64,000 nucleotides of DNA. Source: Xanthomonas vesicatoria ATCC 35937. GTDB taxonomy: Bacteria; Pseudomonadota; Gammaproteobacteria; Xanthomonadales; Xanthomonadaceae. The notes under the pieces were generated by a model. It was given only the letters and a program-made list of their open reading frames with translations. It searched no databases and was not told the origin of the DNA. Below, piece by piece: positions 10,152 through 18,016 of the stretch. The position numbers were made by a program, and so were the translations under genes. Where the stretch lies: the NCBI RefSeq assembly GCF_001908725.1, contig NZ_CP018725.1, positions 310,001 through 374,000 on the forward strand. The letters run 5' to 3'. Position 1 is the stretch's first letter. Every line of letters starts with the position of its first letter.

Positions 10152-11375
10152 TTAACGAATATTGATGATCGTCTGCGTGACCTGGTCCTGGGTCGAGATC
10201 ATCTGCGAGTTGGCCTGGAAGTTACGCTGGGCCACGATCATGTTCACCAGCTGCTCGGTCAGGTCCACCGTTGAGGCTTCCAACGAGCCGGACTCGATCT
10301 GGCCTAAGTCCGAGGTATCCGGCGCACCGGTGCGGGCAGCGCCGGAGGTGTAGCTTTCGGCCCACATGTTGTTGCCTTGCGACTGCAGGCCCTGCGGGTT
10401 GACGAAACTGCTCAGCGCGACCTGGCCCAGCGGCTTGTCGGCGCCGTTGGAATAGCGCGCGAATACCACGCCGCTGGTGTCGATGCTGATCTCATTGAGC
10501 TTTCCGCTGGCATAGCCGTCCTGCCGGGTGTCACGCAAGGCGAATGCTTCGCCGTACTGGGTGGCGCCGCTGACATTGAGCTGCATGTTCAGTACGCCGG
10601 CACCGGTGCTCGGGGTGAACGGGTCCATTGCGATGACGCCGTTGGCCGGAGTGGTCAGCGCGCCGGTGTCGGAGAACTGCAGCGTGGTCGGCGCACCGAC
10701 CGCCGTACCGTCGACGTAGTTGTGCACCTGCCATTCGTTCGGGTTGGCGGTCTTGACGAAGTAGGAGGTCTGCACATGGCTGACGCCCAGCGAGTCATAG
10801 ACGTTGATGCCGCCAGTGGAGTGGCTATAGGTCTTGTCGTCGGCCGGGCTGAACGGGGTCACCGTTGGCGCGGTGGCGTTGCCGGGCAGGGTGAAGGCCA
10901 GGTTGACGGTTGAGGTCGACTTGGGCGGGCTGTCGGTAGTCAGCAATTGCAGGTCCGACAGGCGGCCGGCATCGAAGCCGTTGCCACTGGGATTGGGCGC
11001 GAACACCTGCAGGCGCGCGCCCTGTGGGTTGATCACATAGCCGTTGGAATCGGTCTGGAAGTTACCGGCGCGGGTGTACATCTTGGCGCCGTTGGAGGAC
11101 ACGGTAAAAAAGCCTTCGCCGGAGACCGCCAGGTCCAGGCTGCGCCCGGTTGGGTCGATATTGCCCTGCGAGAACTGCTGCGCCACGTTGCTGACCCGCA
11201 CGCCGGAGCCCACCGCATTGCGCGACAGGCCATAGCTGGTGCTCTGGAACATATCGGCAAACTCGGCGCGCGATTCCTTGAACCCGGTCGTGTTGACGTT
11301 GGCGATGTTGTTGGAGGTGACGTTCAGATCGGCATTGGCTGCGTTGATGCCGGACAACGAGGTGTTAAAAGCCAT
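10152..11375 (-). CDS. flgE: Flagellar hook protein FlgE
   Basis: Hook subunit of 407 residues, starting MAFNTSLSGINAANADL. Residues 20-35 carry the axial signature SNNIANVNTTGFKESRAEF. The hook-family YTRAGNF motif lies near residue 105. The C-terminal helix is SLEASTVDLTEQLVNMIVAQRNFQANSQMI. Length is within the family range (about 400). It follows flgD by 31 nt, and the hook-cap protein FlgD is its assembly partner. Confidence 0.97.
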   Translation of the reverse strand: MAFNTSLSGINAANADLNVTSNNIANVNTTGFKESRAEFADMFQSTSYGLSRNAVGSGVRVSNVAQQFSQGNIDPTGRSLDLAVSGEGFFTVSSNGAKMYTRAGNFQTDSNGYVINPQGARLQVFAPNPSGNGFDAGRLSDLQLLTTDSPPKSTSTVNLAFTLPGNATAPTVTPFSPADDKTYSHSTGGINVYDSLGVSHVQTSYFVKTANPNEWQVHNYVDGTAVGAPTTLQFSDTGALTTPANGVIAMDPFTPSTGAGVLNMQLNVSGATQYGEAFALRDTRQDGYASGKLNEISIDTSGVVFARYSNGADKPLGQVALSSFVNPQGLQSQGNNMWAESYTSGAARTGAPDTSDLGQIESGSLEASTVDLTEQLVNMIVAQRNFQANSQMISTQDQVTQTIINIR

Positions 11376-11406
11376 GGATGAGTTCCTTTAAGTGTCGGTT
11401 GCCGGC

Positions 11407-12078
11407 TCAGCTGACGCGGAGCACGTTGGCGAGCGGGGAAGTGCCGAGCCCCGTCAGGTTGAGATACAGGCCGTCCGAGCCGATCGTGACGCTGTCCACC
11501 GGTGCATCGACGTAGGTGGATAACTTGCTCTTGGCACCGGCGGTGTCGGTTTGGGTTGCGGTAATGCCATATTTGCCTGGGGCCATGCGGTTGCCGTTGG
11601 CGTCGGTGCCATCCCAGGCGAACGACACCTCACCGGCGGCGCTGGCCGGCACGCTGAGTTGTTTGACGAAGGTGCCGTTGGCATCGGTGATTTCGAAATT
11701 GACGAAGCCGGCAGAGGTCGCGGCGACAACGCCTTTCGCCGAGCCGGTGGCATCGATCGCTAGCTGCGCAGAGGGCACCAACACGTTGTGGCCTACCAGC
11801 GCGGCGCCCTTGAGCACCTGGTCGGCATTCATCGAATCGGAGAAGTTGCCGACCTTTGTATTGAGGTCGCCAATGCCCTGCACGGTGGAGAACTGCGCCA
11901 ACTGGCCCAAAAACGCGCTGTTTTCCATCGGTTTGAGCGGGTCCTGGTGCTGCAGCTGCTCGGTCATCAGCTTGAGGAAGTCGGCCTGGCCAAGCGACTC
12001 CTCCTTCTTTTTCGTGGAGGCGGCGCTGCTGGTGCTCAGCCCGAGGCTGGCGTAGAGGTCACTGCCGATCGTGCTCAT
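11407..12078 (-). CDS. flgD: Hook-cap / hook assembly protein FlgD
   Basis: Scaffold that caps the growing hook. The 223-residue protein has the N-terminal FlgD signature LGQADFLKLMTEQLQHQDPLKPMENSAFLGQLAQFST (residues about 29-65). A C-terminal FlgD Ig/tudor-like region follows (VSFAWDGTDANGNRMAPGKYGI). No signal peptide is present, as expected for a flagellar type III substrate. It lies between flgC and flgE. Confidence 0.96.
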   Translation of the reverse strand: MSTIGSDLYASLGLSTSSAASTKKKEESLGQADFLKLMTEQLQHQDPLKPMENSAFLGQLAQFSTVQGIGDLNTKVGNFSDSMNADQVLKGAALVGHNVLVPSAQLAIDATGSAKGVVAATSAGFVNFEITDANGTFVKQLSVPASAAGEVSFAWDGTDANGNRMAPGKYGITATQTDTAGAKSKLSTYVDAPVDSVTIGSDGLYLNLTGLGTSPLANVLRVS

Positions 12079-12118
12079 CTTGAGGAGTCCGTAAGGGTTA
12101 AAGGTCAGCTAGGAAGGG

Positions 12119-12526
12119 TCAGCGACCCATGGTCAGGGTCGCGAGCGCCAGTTCCTTGGCGGTATTGAGCATTTCCACGCCTGCCTGGTAATTGCGCGAG
12201 GCGGAAATCATGTTGACCATCTGCGAGACCGGATCCACGTCGGGCGAGAACACGTAGCCGTCGGCATCGGCCAGCGGGTGGCCGGGCTCGTAGCGACGGA
12301 TCGGCGGTGCGTTGGTGGTGGTGATCTCCTTGACGTTCACCGAGGTCAGGCTGGGATCCTGACGGCTCTGTTGGGCCTGGAAGATCGGCTCGATCGGCTT
12401 GTAGGTCGCTTCTACAGAACCGGCCACCGAATCGGCATTGGCCAGATTGGAGGCGATGGTGCTCAGGCGGACCGACTGCGCATGCAGCGCCGAGCCGGCC
12501 ACGTCGAAAATGGGAAGATTGCTCAT
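12119..12526 (-). CDS. flgC: Proximal rod protein FlgC
   Basis: Rod subunit of 135 residues, starting MSNLPIFDVAGSALHAQS. It has the axial motif TIASNLANADSV and the conserved C-terminal NMISASRNYQAGVEMLNTAKEL. The start lies 3 nt beyond the flgB stop, so the two are translated together. Confidence 0.97.
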   Translation of the reverse strand: MSNLPIFDVAGSALHAQSVRLSTIASNLANADSVAGSVEATYKPIEPIFQAQQSRQDPSLTSVNVKEITTTNAPPIRRYEPGHPLADADGYVFSPDVDPVSQMVNMISASRNYQAGVEMLNTAKELALATLTMGR

Positions 12527-12529
12527 GAC

Positions 12530-12931
12530 TTATTGGCCCGTGATCGCGGTGAGCATCGAGCGCACCTTGGATTCGAGGAAGCTCAGCGACGCGCGGTATT
12601 CCAGCGCGGCGCGGCCGTAGGCGGCGCGTTCTGCATCGGGATCGACGGTGTTGCCGTCCAGGCTGGGCTGATCGGCTTCGCGGGTAATCTGGAACGGGTT
12701 GAGCCCGGCGCTGCCACCCACTTCGTAATGCTTGGCGTCGGTGGCCTGCATCAGGCCGCCATCCTGCATGCCCTGGGCCGACTTCAGCGCCGCTTCGAAG
12801 TTGAGATCCTTGGCCTTGTACCCGGGGGTGTCCACATTGCTCAGATTGCTGGCAATGAGCTTCATGCGCTGCTCGCGCAGCGACAATGCGTCGCCATGGA
12901 CGCCGAGGAACGAAGAGAAGGGACTGGACAC
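12530..12931 (-). CDS. flgB: Proximal rod protein FlgB
   Basis: Most membrane-proximal rod subunit and first gene of the minus-strand operon. It has 133 residues from a GTG start at 12931 with GGGAGAG upstream. Motifs are LREQRMKLIASNLSNVDTPGYKAKDLNFEAAL (residues about 20-50) and the C-terminal EYRASLSFLESKVRSMLTAI. A sigma-54 promoter lies 33 nt upstream. Confidence 0.97.
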   Translation of the reverse strand: MSSPFSSFLGVHGDALSLREQRMKLIASNLSNVDTPGYKAKDLNFEAALKSAQGMQDGGLMQATDAKHYEVGGSAGLNPFQITREADQPSLDGNTVDPDAERAAYGRAALEYRASLSFLESKVRSMLTAITGQ

Positions 12932-12963
12932 GGTGCTCTCCCGCGAAGTGTTGCCAGGGAGGA

Positions 12964-12979
12964 AGCAATGTTTGTGCCA
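12964..12979 (-). promoter_or_regulatory. Sigma-54 (RpoN) promoter for the flgB operon
   Basis: The minus strand reads TGGCAC, AAACA, TTGCT. The -24 GG and -12 GC elements are complete and correctly spaced, 33 nt before the flgB GTG. RpoN with an activator such as FleQ drives early flagellar operons in pseudomonads and xanthomonads. Confidence 0.88.
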
Positions 12980-13097
12980 AATCAGGGTGTGGCGGAGCCC
13001 GCTGGGCGGGAAGGGCGGCTAGGGCTGCTGACGATGCCTGGATAGCTCAAGGCCGCGTTTTCAGCCCGCCGGACACCTGATGCAAATCCTGTGCGCG

Positions 13098-13242
13098 CCA
13101 GCGCGTCGCTATCGGCTGCGGCCGGCTACGGTCGGGATTATCGGGAAGGGGCGCGTGGCACAGCGAGCCAGCGCGTCGCTATCGGCTGCGGCCGGCAACG
13201 GTCGGGATTATCGGGATTATCGGGAAGGGGCGCGTGGCACAG
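13098..13242 (+). repeat. Tandem duplication of 66/75 bp upstream of flgB
   Basis: The 66-bp unit at 13098-13163 recurs at 13168-13242, almost identical, with one base change (CTACGG to CAACGG). An extra 9-bp GGGATTATC-type unit makes copy 2 75 bp long. It sits in the 647-bp gap between flgB and cheV, which otherwise holds the flgB promoter and no convincing gene. Confidence 0.88.
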
Positions 13243-13578
13243 ATAGCGGCTCGCCGCGCTAGAAAGGCGCTGCGTTCAACGGACGCACTATCTCGAAAAG
13301 CGAGCGCGTTGCCGAAGATGGCGCGCTACCGCGGTTGGACGTCTTGTCTGACGGCATAAGTAGGGTGTCTCGCGAAGCCACTGTCGACGGTAATTCACGC
13401 CGACGGGCCGCCAAGTCGCCGAATTCGCGTCGCAAGCAGCGTTGCTGTCGCGGGAGACCTGCGCCGGGAATGCCTGCAAGGCATTCCTCCTTGTTTCTTG
13501 TTGCCATCGACACTGCAGCGACAAGCGGCAGGCGCTGCGCAGAGGCGCTACCGCTGAACCCGCACGCCGACCTCTTGC

Positions 13579-14523
13579 TCAGGCCGCTTCGGCAACCACT
13601 TTCAGGCGCGCCAGCACGTAATCGGCCAACTCATGGGCACTGTACTTGGCGACGAAGGCATTGGCGCCCACCTGCTCGACCATGGCGTTGTTGAACACGC
13701 CCGACAGGGAGGTGTGCAGCAGCACGTACAAGCCTTGCAGGCCCGGGGTGCGCCGGATTTCCGTCGTCAGCGTGTAGCCGTCCATTGCCGGCATTTCGAT
13801 ATCGGAGATCACCATCGCATAGCGGTCGGCCGGGTTTTCGCCCGACGCGGCCACCTGCAGCAGGTGATCCAGCGCCTGGCGGCCGTCGGACAACAAGGTC
13901 GCCGACACGCCCAACTGGTCGAGCACGCTGCGGATCTGCTGACGTGCCACCCGCGAGTCGTCCACCACCAAGACCTGGAACTGGCGGTCGTAGGCAACCA
14001 GCTGCAGCGATGGATCAAGCTGCACGTCCTTGCTGACCTTGGCGATGTCGGCCAGCACGCTTTCCACGTCGATCACCTGGATCAGTTCGCCCTGGAATCG
14101 CGTTACCGCCGTCAAATAAGTGGCTTCGGCGCCAAGTTCCGGCGGCGGGTGGATGTCTTCCACCGCAATGTTGACGATGCGCTCCACGCCGCTGACCAGA
14201 AATCCCTGCACCGAGCGATTGAACTCGGCCACCACCAGGTAGCCAGGCCCGTTCTCGGAGTGCGAGTCGCGCTCCGGGTGGCCGATGGCCAGGCCCAGGT
14301 CCAGCACCGGCACCGACCGCCCGCGCACGTCGGCAACGCCGGCAAACTCGGCGGGTAGGCCAGGCACCTGGAACAGTTCCGGCCGGCGCAGCACTTCCTG
14401 CACCTTGAAGACGTTGACGCCAAAAAGCTGGCGTCCGCCCAGCCTAAACAGCAGCAGCGCCAGTCGATTGTGGCCAGCCAGTCGGGTGCGCTGGTCGATG
14501 CGGTTGAGCAGATCGTGGGTCAT
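13579..14523 (-). CDS. cheV: Chemotaxis coupling protein CheV (CheW-REC)
   Basis: Couples chemoreceptors to CheA through a CheW-like domain (residues about 20-160: LALLLFRLGGRQLFGVNVFKVQEVL, VRGRSVPVLDLGLAIG). A receiver domain follows (about 175-300: VLVVDDSRVARQQI) with the phospho-acceptor Asp at residue 241 in VISDIEMPAMDGY and the conserved Lys in FVAKY. The 314 residues are typical. It faces flgA divergently, the arrangement also known from pseudomonads. No strong promoter was seen; a poor sigma-28-like match lies just before the ATG. Confidence 0.95.
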   Translation of the reverse strand: MTHDLLNRIDQRTRLAGHNRLALLLFRLGGRQLFGVNVFKVQEVLRRPELFQVPGLPAEFAGVADVRGRSVPVLDLGLAIGHPERDSHSENGPGYLVVAEFNRSVQGFLVSGVERIVNIAVEDIHPPPELGAEATYLTAVTRFQGELIQVIDVESVLADIAKVSKDVQLDPSLQLVAYDRQFQVLVVDDSRVARQQIRSVLDQLGVSATLLSDGRQALDHLLQVAASGENPADRYAMVISDIEMPAMDGYTLTTEIRRTPGLQGLYVLLHTSLSGVFNNAMVEQVGANAFVAKYSAHELADYVLARLKVVAEAA

Positions 14524-14586
14524 GGGGCAGATATCGACAGCGTCCTCGGGAAACTTGAGGGCTTTGTGGTTGGTCGCGGGGCTGCT

Positions 14587-14824
14587 GGGGTTCGATAGTA
14601 GGGAGTAGCGATTCGCTCAAGCGCCGGGATTAGGTGATTTGGGAGTAGGGATTCACTCAAGAGCGTGCATTAGCGAGTTGGTCTGACCGCTACTGCTTCA
14701 TCGTTGAGAGCATCGGTGATAGTTGCCGGAGGGGTCCGGTCGGTGAAAGGGCCCCCGGCAGCGGGGTGATACATCACCCAGGAAGCTACTTTGACGAATC
14801 CCAATCCCGACTCCCCAATCCCGG
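14587..14824. repeat. Degenerate inverted GGGATT/AATCCC repeat between cheV and flgA
   Basis: The left arm region (14587-14663) has several GGGAGTAG / GGGATT units. The right arm (14795-14824) reads as successive AATCCC, CGACTCCCC, AATCCC units. It belongs to the same family as the arrays at 10010-10146 but is more diverged. It fills most of the 356-bp divergent gap. Confidence 0.6.
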
Positions 14825-14830
14825 CAAAAC

Positions 14831-14846
14831 AGGCACACCGCTTGCA
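14831..14846 (+). promoter_or_regulatory. Sigma-54 promoter for flgA
   Basis: Reads AGGCAC, ACCGC, TTGCA. GG and GC are in the exact -24/-12 register, with one mismatch (A for T at the first base). It lies 34 nt upstream of the flgA ATG, the same distance as the flgB promoter has from its gene. Confidence 0.82.
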
Positions 14847-14879
14847 TGAGCTTCCGCGTCTTCCTCCGGATCTGGTCCC

Positions 14880-15524
14880 ATGCGCCTGCTCCTGCTTGTC
14901 ATTTTGTTGGTGGCCGCCCCGGCCTGGGCCGATGGGTACCAGGCGGTCGATTCCATTCGTGCCGCAGCGTTGGCCACGGTTGGCCCGGACGCCGAAGCCG
15001 AGGCAACGCTCGACCCGGGTCTGCGCATGCCGGCCTGTCCGATCGCGCTGCAGGCCCAGCCTACCGGCACCAACACCGTTGAAGTGTCCTGCCCGCAGCC
15101 GGCCGGCTGGCGCCTGTTCGTGCCGTTGAAGGTCCGCCGCAACCAGGATGTGCTGGTGTTGCGTCGGGGCATCAGCGCTGGAGAAACCATCTCGCTGGCC
15201 GATATCAGTATCGAGAAGCGTGACGCTGCCCGCATCGTCGGTGCAGTGCTGGCCGACCCCGTGGCCGCAGTTGGCAAGTCCGCCCGCCGCGTCCTGCCGG
15301 CCGGCTCGCTGCTCTCGGCCAACGATCTGGTGACGCAGCGGCTGGTCCGGCGCGGCGACACCGTCCCGCTGGTGTCGCGCAATGGTGGGTTGGAGGTGCG
15401 CATGAGCGGTCGCGCGCTGTCCGATGCCGGCGAGAACGAGCGCGTTTCGGTTGAAAATTCCTCGTCGCGGCGGGTGGTGCAGGGGATTGTTGAAGCAAGC
15501 GGAACCGTTGTGGTCTCCAGATAA
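14880..15524 (+). CDS. flgA: P-ring assembly chaperone FlgA
   Basis: Periplasmic chaperone for FlgI P-ring assembly. The 214-residue precursor has an Sec signal peptide (LLLLVILLVAAPAWA). The C-terminal half is a SAF-type domain (VLVLRRGISAGETISLADISIEKRDAARI, then VGKSARRVLPAGSLLSANDL). The final NSSSRRVVQGIVEASGTVVV is the family ending. It is first in the plus-strand flgA-flgM-flgN unit. Confidence 0.95.
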   Translation: MRLLLLVILLVAAPAWADGYQAVDSIRAAALATVGPDAEAEATLDPGLRMPACPIALQAQPTGTNTVEVSCPQPAGWRLFVPLKVRRNQDVLVLRRGISAGETISLADISIEKRDAARIVGAVLADPVAAVGKSARRVLPAGSLLSANDLVTQRLVRRGDTVPLVSRNGGLEVRMSGRALSDAGENERVSVENSSSRRVVQGIVEASGTVVVSR

Positions 15525-15534
15525 AAATTTTCTA

Positions 15535-15561
15535 TAAAGTTTTTTTTCTGGGTGCCGTTAT
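15535..15561 (+). promoter_or_regulatory. Sigma-28 promoter for flgM-flgN
   Basis: Reads TAAAGTTT, an 11-nt spacer, then GCCGTTAT: 8 of 8 at -35 and 6 of 8 at -10, with exact spacing. It lies in the flgA-flgM gap, so flgM can be read both from the flgA sigma-54 promoter and from its own FliA promoter, giving feedback through the anti-sigma factor. Confidence 0.88.
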
Positions 15562-15590
15562 CCCCTACGACCTGTAGAGGAGTTCCTGAC

Positions 15591-15902
15591 ATGACCCAGA
15601 AAATCGAAGGTAATCTACCGACCGCCGCCACCCTTCGCACCACGGCCACGAGCAGCAAGATCGCCTCGGCTGGTGAAGATCGCGCGTCCCCGGTTGCCGC
15701 AACCCCGCCGACCGACAGCGTCAAGCTGACCGGCGAGGCCACCAATCTGCAGAACTTGCAGCGCGAGCTTTCGCAGTCCTCGGCGATCGACACCGGTCGC
15801 GTCCAGGCCGTGAAAGAAGCTCTGCAGAACGGCAGCTACTCCATCAACCCGGATGCCATCGCCAGCCGCATGATGGATCTGAATCAGCAACTGGCGGGTT
15901 GA
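15591..15902 (+). CDS. flgM: Anti-sigma-28 factor FlgM
   Basis: Binds FliA until the hook is finished and is then exported. The start is the ATG at 15591 behind GAGGAG (15577-15582); an earlier in-frame start lies inside the promoter and is rejected. The 103 residues have an unstructured polar N-terminus and the conserved C-terminal FlgM segment (DSVKLTGEA, DTGRVQAVKEALQNGSYSINPDAIASRMM). Confidence 0.94.
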   Translation: MTQKIEGNLPTAATLRTTATSSKIASAGEDRASPVAATPPTDSVKLTGEATNLQNLQRELSQSSAIDTGRVQAVKEALQNGSYSINPDAIASRMMDLNQQLAG

Positions 15903-15917
15903 TTCCCGACTGAAAGG

Positions 15918-16250
15918 ATGAACGTGAACGAGTTCCTGCAACGTCTCAGCGATGCGCTGGCCGGCGAGCGCCAGGCATTACTCGAGAACGACATCGACGG
16001 GTTGATGCGACACACGCAGGACAAGCTGTCGGCACTGCGCGCGCTTGAAGCGGCAATGCCCGAAGGCGAAGAAGACCGCCTGCGTGAGCTAGCCGAAGCC
16101 AACCGCGCCAATGGCGCGCTGCTGGCACGCCGACGCCGCGAGGTGAACTGGGCATTGCGTCACCTGGGGCGAACTGAAAGCGCGCCCTCGTACGATGCCA
16201 AGGGCCAATCCAGCGTGCTGCGCGGCGGACGTTCGCTGGCAGTTGCCTGA
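15918..16250 (+). CDS. flgN: FlgN-type flagellar export chaperone
   Basis: Small helical protein of 110 residues (MNVNEFLQRLSDALAGERQ, then heptad-like DKLSALRALEAAMPEGEEDRLRELAEANRANGALLARRR). It lies 15 nt downstream of flgM, the usual position of FlgN, the cytoplasmic chaperone that delivers FlgK and FlgL. Sequence conservation in this family is low, so the call rests on size, helical pattern and position. The gap to 16547 holds a 13-bp direct repeat (GCCTGCCAGCCAT, twice) near 16440-16467. Confidence 0.8.
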   Translation: MNVNEFLQRLSDALAGERQALLENDIDGLMRHTQDKLSALRALEAAMPEGEEDRLRELAEANRANGALLARRRREVNWALRHLGRTESAPSYDAKGQSSVLRGGRSLAVA

Positions 16251-16546
16251 GGTAGTCCTCCTGCATCGGGCCTAGGCGCCTTGTGTGTTGTGCGCAGATG
16301 GATGCCTTGGCAAAACGCGATCTGGGTTTGCAGCCATCCATTAGGCGGGCGGGCAGGCGTCGTGAAGTCCCGACAAAGAACACCGGCGTGCAATCACCGC
16401 CGTGACAGCGCGCACGCGCGCCGATGCAGGTCACCGGCCGCGCCTGCCAGCCATGCCTGCCAGCCATGCATGATCTCGTTCAAAGACGTCTCTAAGACCA
16501 AGCGGCGATACGGCGCCCGAACGGTTCGGCGTATATTGAGGCGTCC

Positions 16547-17791
16547 TTGCTGCCGCCGTGTCCCGTGACCGCCAAGTTTTTTCTCAATCAAGCATTGTTG
16601 CCGTCTTCGACCATCCTGCGCGCTTTCGGCGACCAGATGCTCGAAGGTGTGTTGCTGTTCCGTGCCGACGGGCAGCTGATTCTGGCTAACGCCGTCGCGC
16701 GTCAGAGCCTGTGCAAGGAAGACCCCGCCGACGATCGCAATCTGGGCGAGCGGATCTCACAGGTATTGCCATCGGATGCACTCAACCAGGCGCGCAGCAA
16801 GGGCAGCTGGACCGGCAGTCTGCCAGTGGCCGACCGCGTGGTCATCGCGCATCTGTATTACAACGAAGAGCAGGGCGTCGGCCACTTTCTGGCGTTGTTC
16901 CACAACATCGAAGGCCAGCAGGATTACGAGCGCGAGCTGCAACAGCGTCACGCCGAATTACGCCAGGCGTATATGCGCTTGAACGGCGCGCAGGACAAGT
17001 TGCTGCAGTCGGAGAAAATGGCATCCATCGGCCAGCTGGCGGCTGGCGTGGCGCATGAAATCAATAATCCGATCGGTTACGTGCACTCCAATCTCGGCAG
17101 CCTGCAGGAATACCTGCGCAGCCTGTTCACACTGATCGAAGCTTACGAGCGCGCGCTGCAGGCACCTGACCCGAAGGCATTGATTCCTGAAATCGACGAG
17201 ATCCGCAACCGTGCCGATATCGACTTCATCAGCCGCGATCTGCCGCAGTTGATGGCCGAATCGCGCGAAGGCATCGAACGGGTGACCCGCATCGTGCGCG
17301 ACCTCAAGGACTTCTCGTACTCGGACCGTTCCGAGTCGTGGAAGATGGTGGACCTCCACGCTGGCCTCGAATCCACGATCAACATCATCTGGAACGAGCT
17401 CAAGTACAAGGTGACCCTGGAGCGCAATTACGCCGAGTTGCCGTTGGTGGAATGTCTGCCGTCCGAGCTCAACCAGGTCTATATGAACATGCTGCTCAAC
17501 GCTGGTCAGGCGATTGTCGAGCGCGGCACGATCACCGTCACTACCGGACGCGACGAGGCGGAAAACGTCTGGATCCAGTTCCAGGACAGCGGTGCCGGCA
17601 TCGCTCCAGACTTGCTGCAGCGCATTTTCGACCCCTTTTTCACCACCAAGCCGGTCGGTAGCGGCACCGGCCTGGGCCTGTCGATCTCCTACGGCATCAT
17701 CAATAAGCACCACGGCCGCATCGACGTGGAAAGCGTGCCAGGGCAGGGCGCCAGCTTCCGCATCGTGTTGCCGATCCGGCAGCCGAAGTAG
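16547..17791 (+). CDS. PAS-domain sensor histidine kinase (possibly RavA)
   Basis: Orthodox sensor kinase of up to 414 residues. Residues about 25-130 form a PAS-like domain (MLEGVLLFRADGQLILANAVARQSL). A short coiled coil (YERELQQRHAELRQAYMRL) leads to the HisKA box with His at about 170 (ASIGQLAAGVAHEINNPIGY). The HATPase domain has N (NMLLNAGQAI), G1 (DSGAGI), F (FDPFFTTKP) and G2 (GSGTGLGLSI). No membrane segment is seen, so it is probably cytosolic. The start is uncertain: TTG at 16547 or GTG at 16565. No cognate receiver is adjacent on this strand; the RavR-like regulator on the other strand ends nearby. The RavA identification rests on remembered locus order. Confidence 0.85.
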   Translation: MLPPCPVTAKFFLNQALLPSSTILRAFGDQMLEGVLLFRADGQLILANAVARQSLCKEDPADDRNLGERISQVLPSDALNQARSKGSWTGSLPVADRVVIAHLYYNEEQGVGHFLALFHNIEGQQDYERELQQRHAELRQAYMRLNGAQDKLLQSEKMASIGQLAAGVAHEINNPIGYVHSNLGSLQEYLRSLFTLIEAYERALQAPDPKALIPEIDEIRNRADIDFISRDLPQLMAESREGIERVTRIVRDLKDFSYSDRSESWKMVDLHAGLESTINIIWNELKYKVTLERNYAELPLVECLPSELNQVYMNMLLNAGQAIVERGTITVTTGRDEAENVWIQFQDSGAGIAPDLLQRIFDPFFTTKPVGSGTGLGLSISYGIINKHHGRIDVESVPGQGASFRIVLPIRQPK

Positions 17792-17802
17792 CGCTGACGC
17801 GC

Positions 17803-18016
17803 AGGGAATGGGGAGTCGTTAGAGCCGATTGCTGCGCTCTGTTTGATTCCTGCAACGAAAGTGCTGATGCGCTTATATCGTTAGCGGGAGCACTGTGGTG
17901 ACCTGCTCACCTTGACTGTCAGTAGCGGAAAGATGGGGTACGCCATGCAGTAGCGCCAAGCTCGCCGAAGCCGCCTTCTGCTCCAACGAGTCCCCACTCC
18001 CGATTCCCTATTCCCG
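17803..18016. repeat. Inverted GGGAATGGGG / ATTCCC repeat between convergent genes
   Basis: The left arm at 17803-17820 (GGGAATGGGGAGTCGTT) is complementary to the start of the right arm at 17985-18016 (AACGAGTCCCC, ACTCCCGATTCCC, TATTCCCGG). It lies between the convergent kinase and ravR genes and slightly overlaps the ravR stop. It is the same family as 10010-10146 and could serve as a bidirectional transcription barrier. Confidence 0.7.

Noticed and set aside
13259..13513. Short minus-strand frame between flgB and cheV
   Set aside because: It overlaps another frame on the same strand, has no motif and no ribosome site.
14531..14558. Sigma-28-like boxes TCAAGTTT and GTCGATAT before cheV
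   Set aside because: The spacer is 12 not 11 nt, both boxes have mismatches, and transcription would begin at the start codon.
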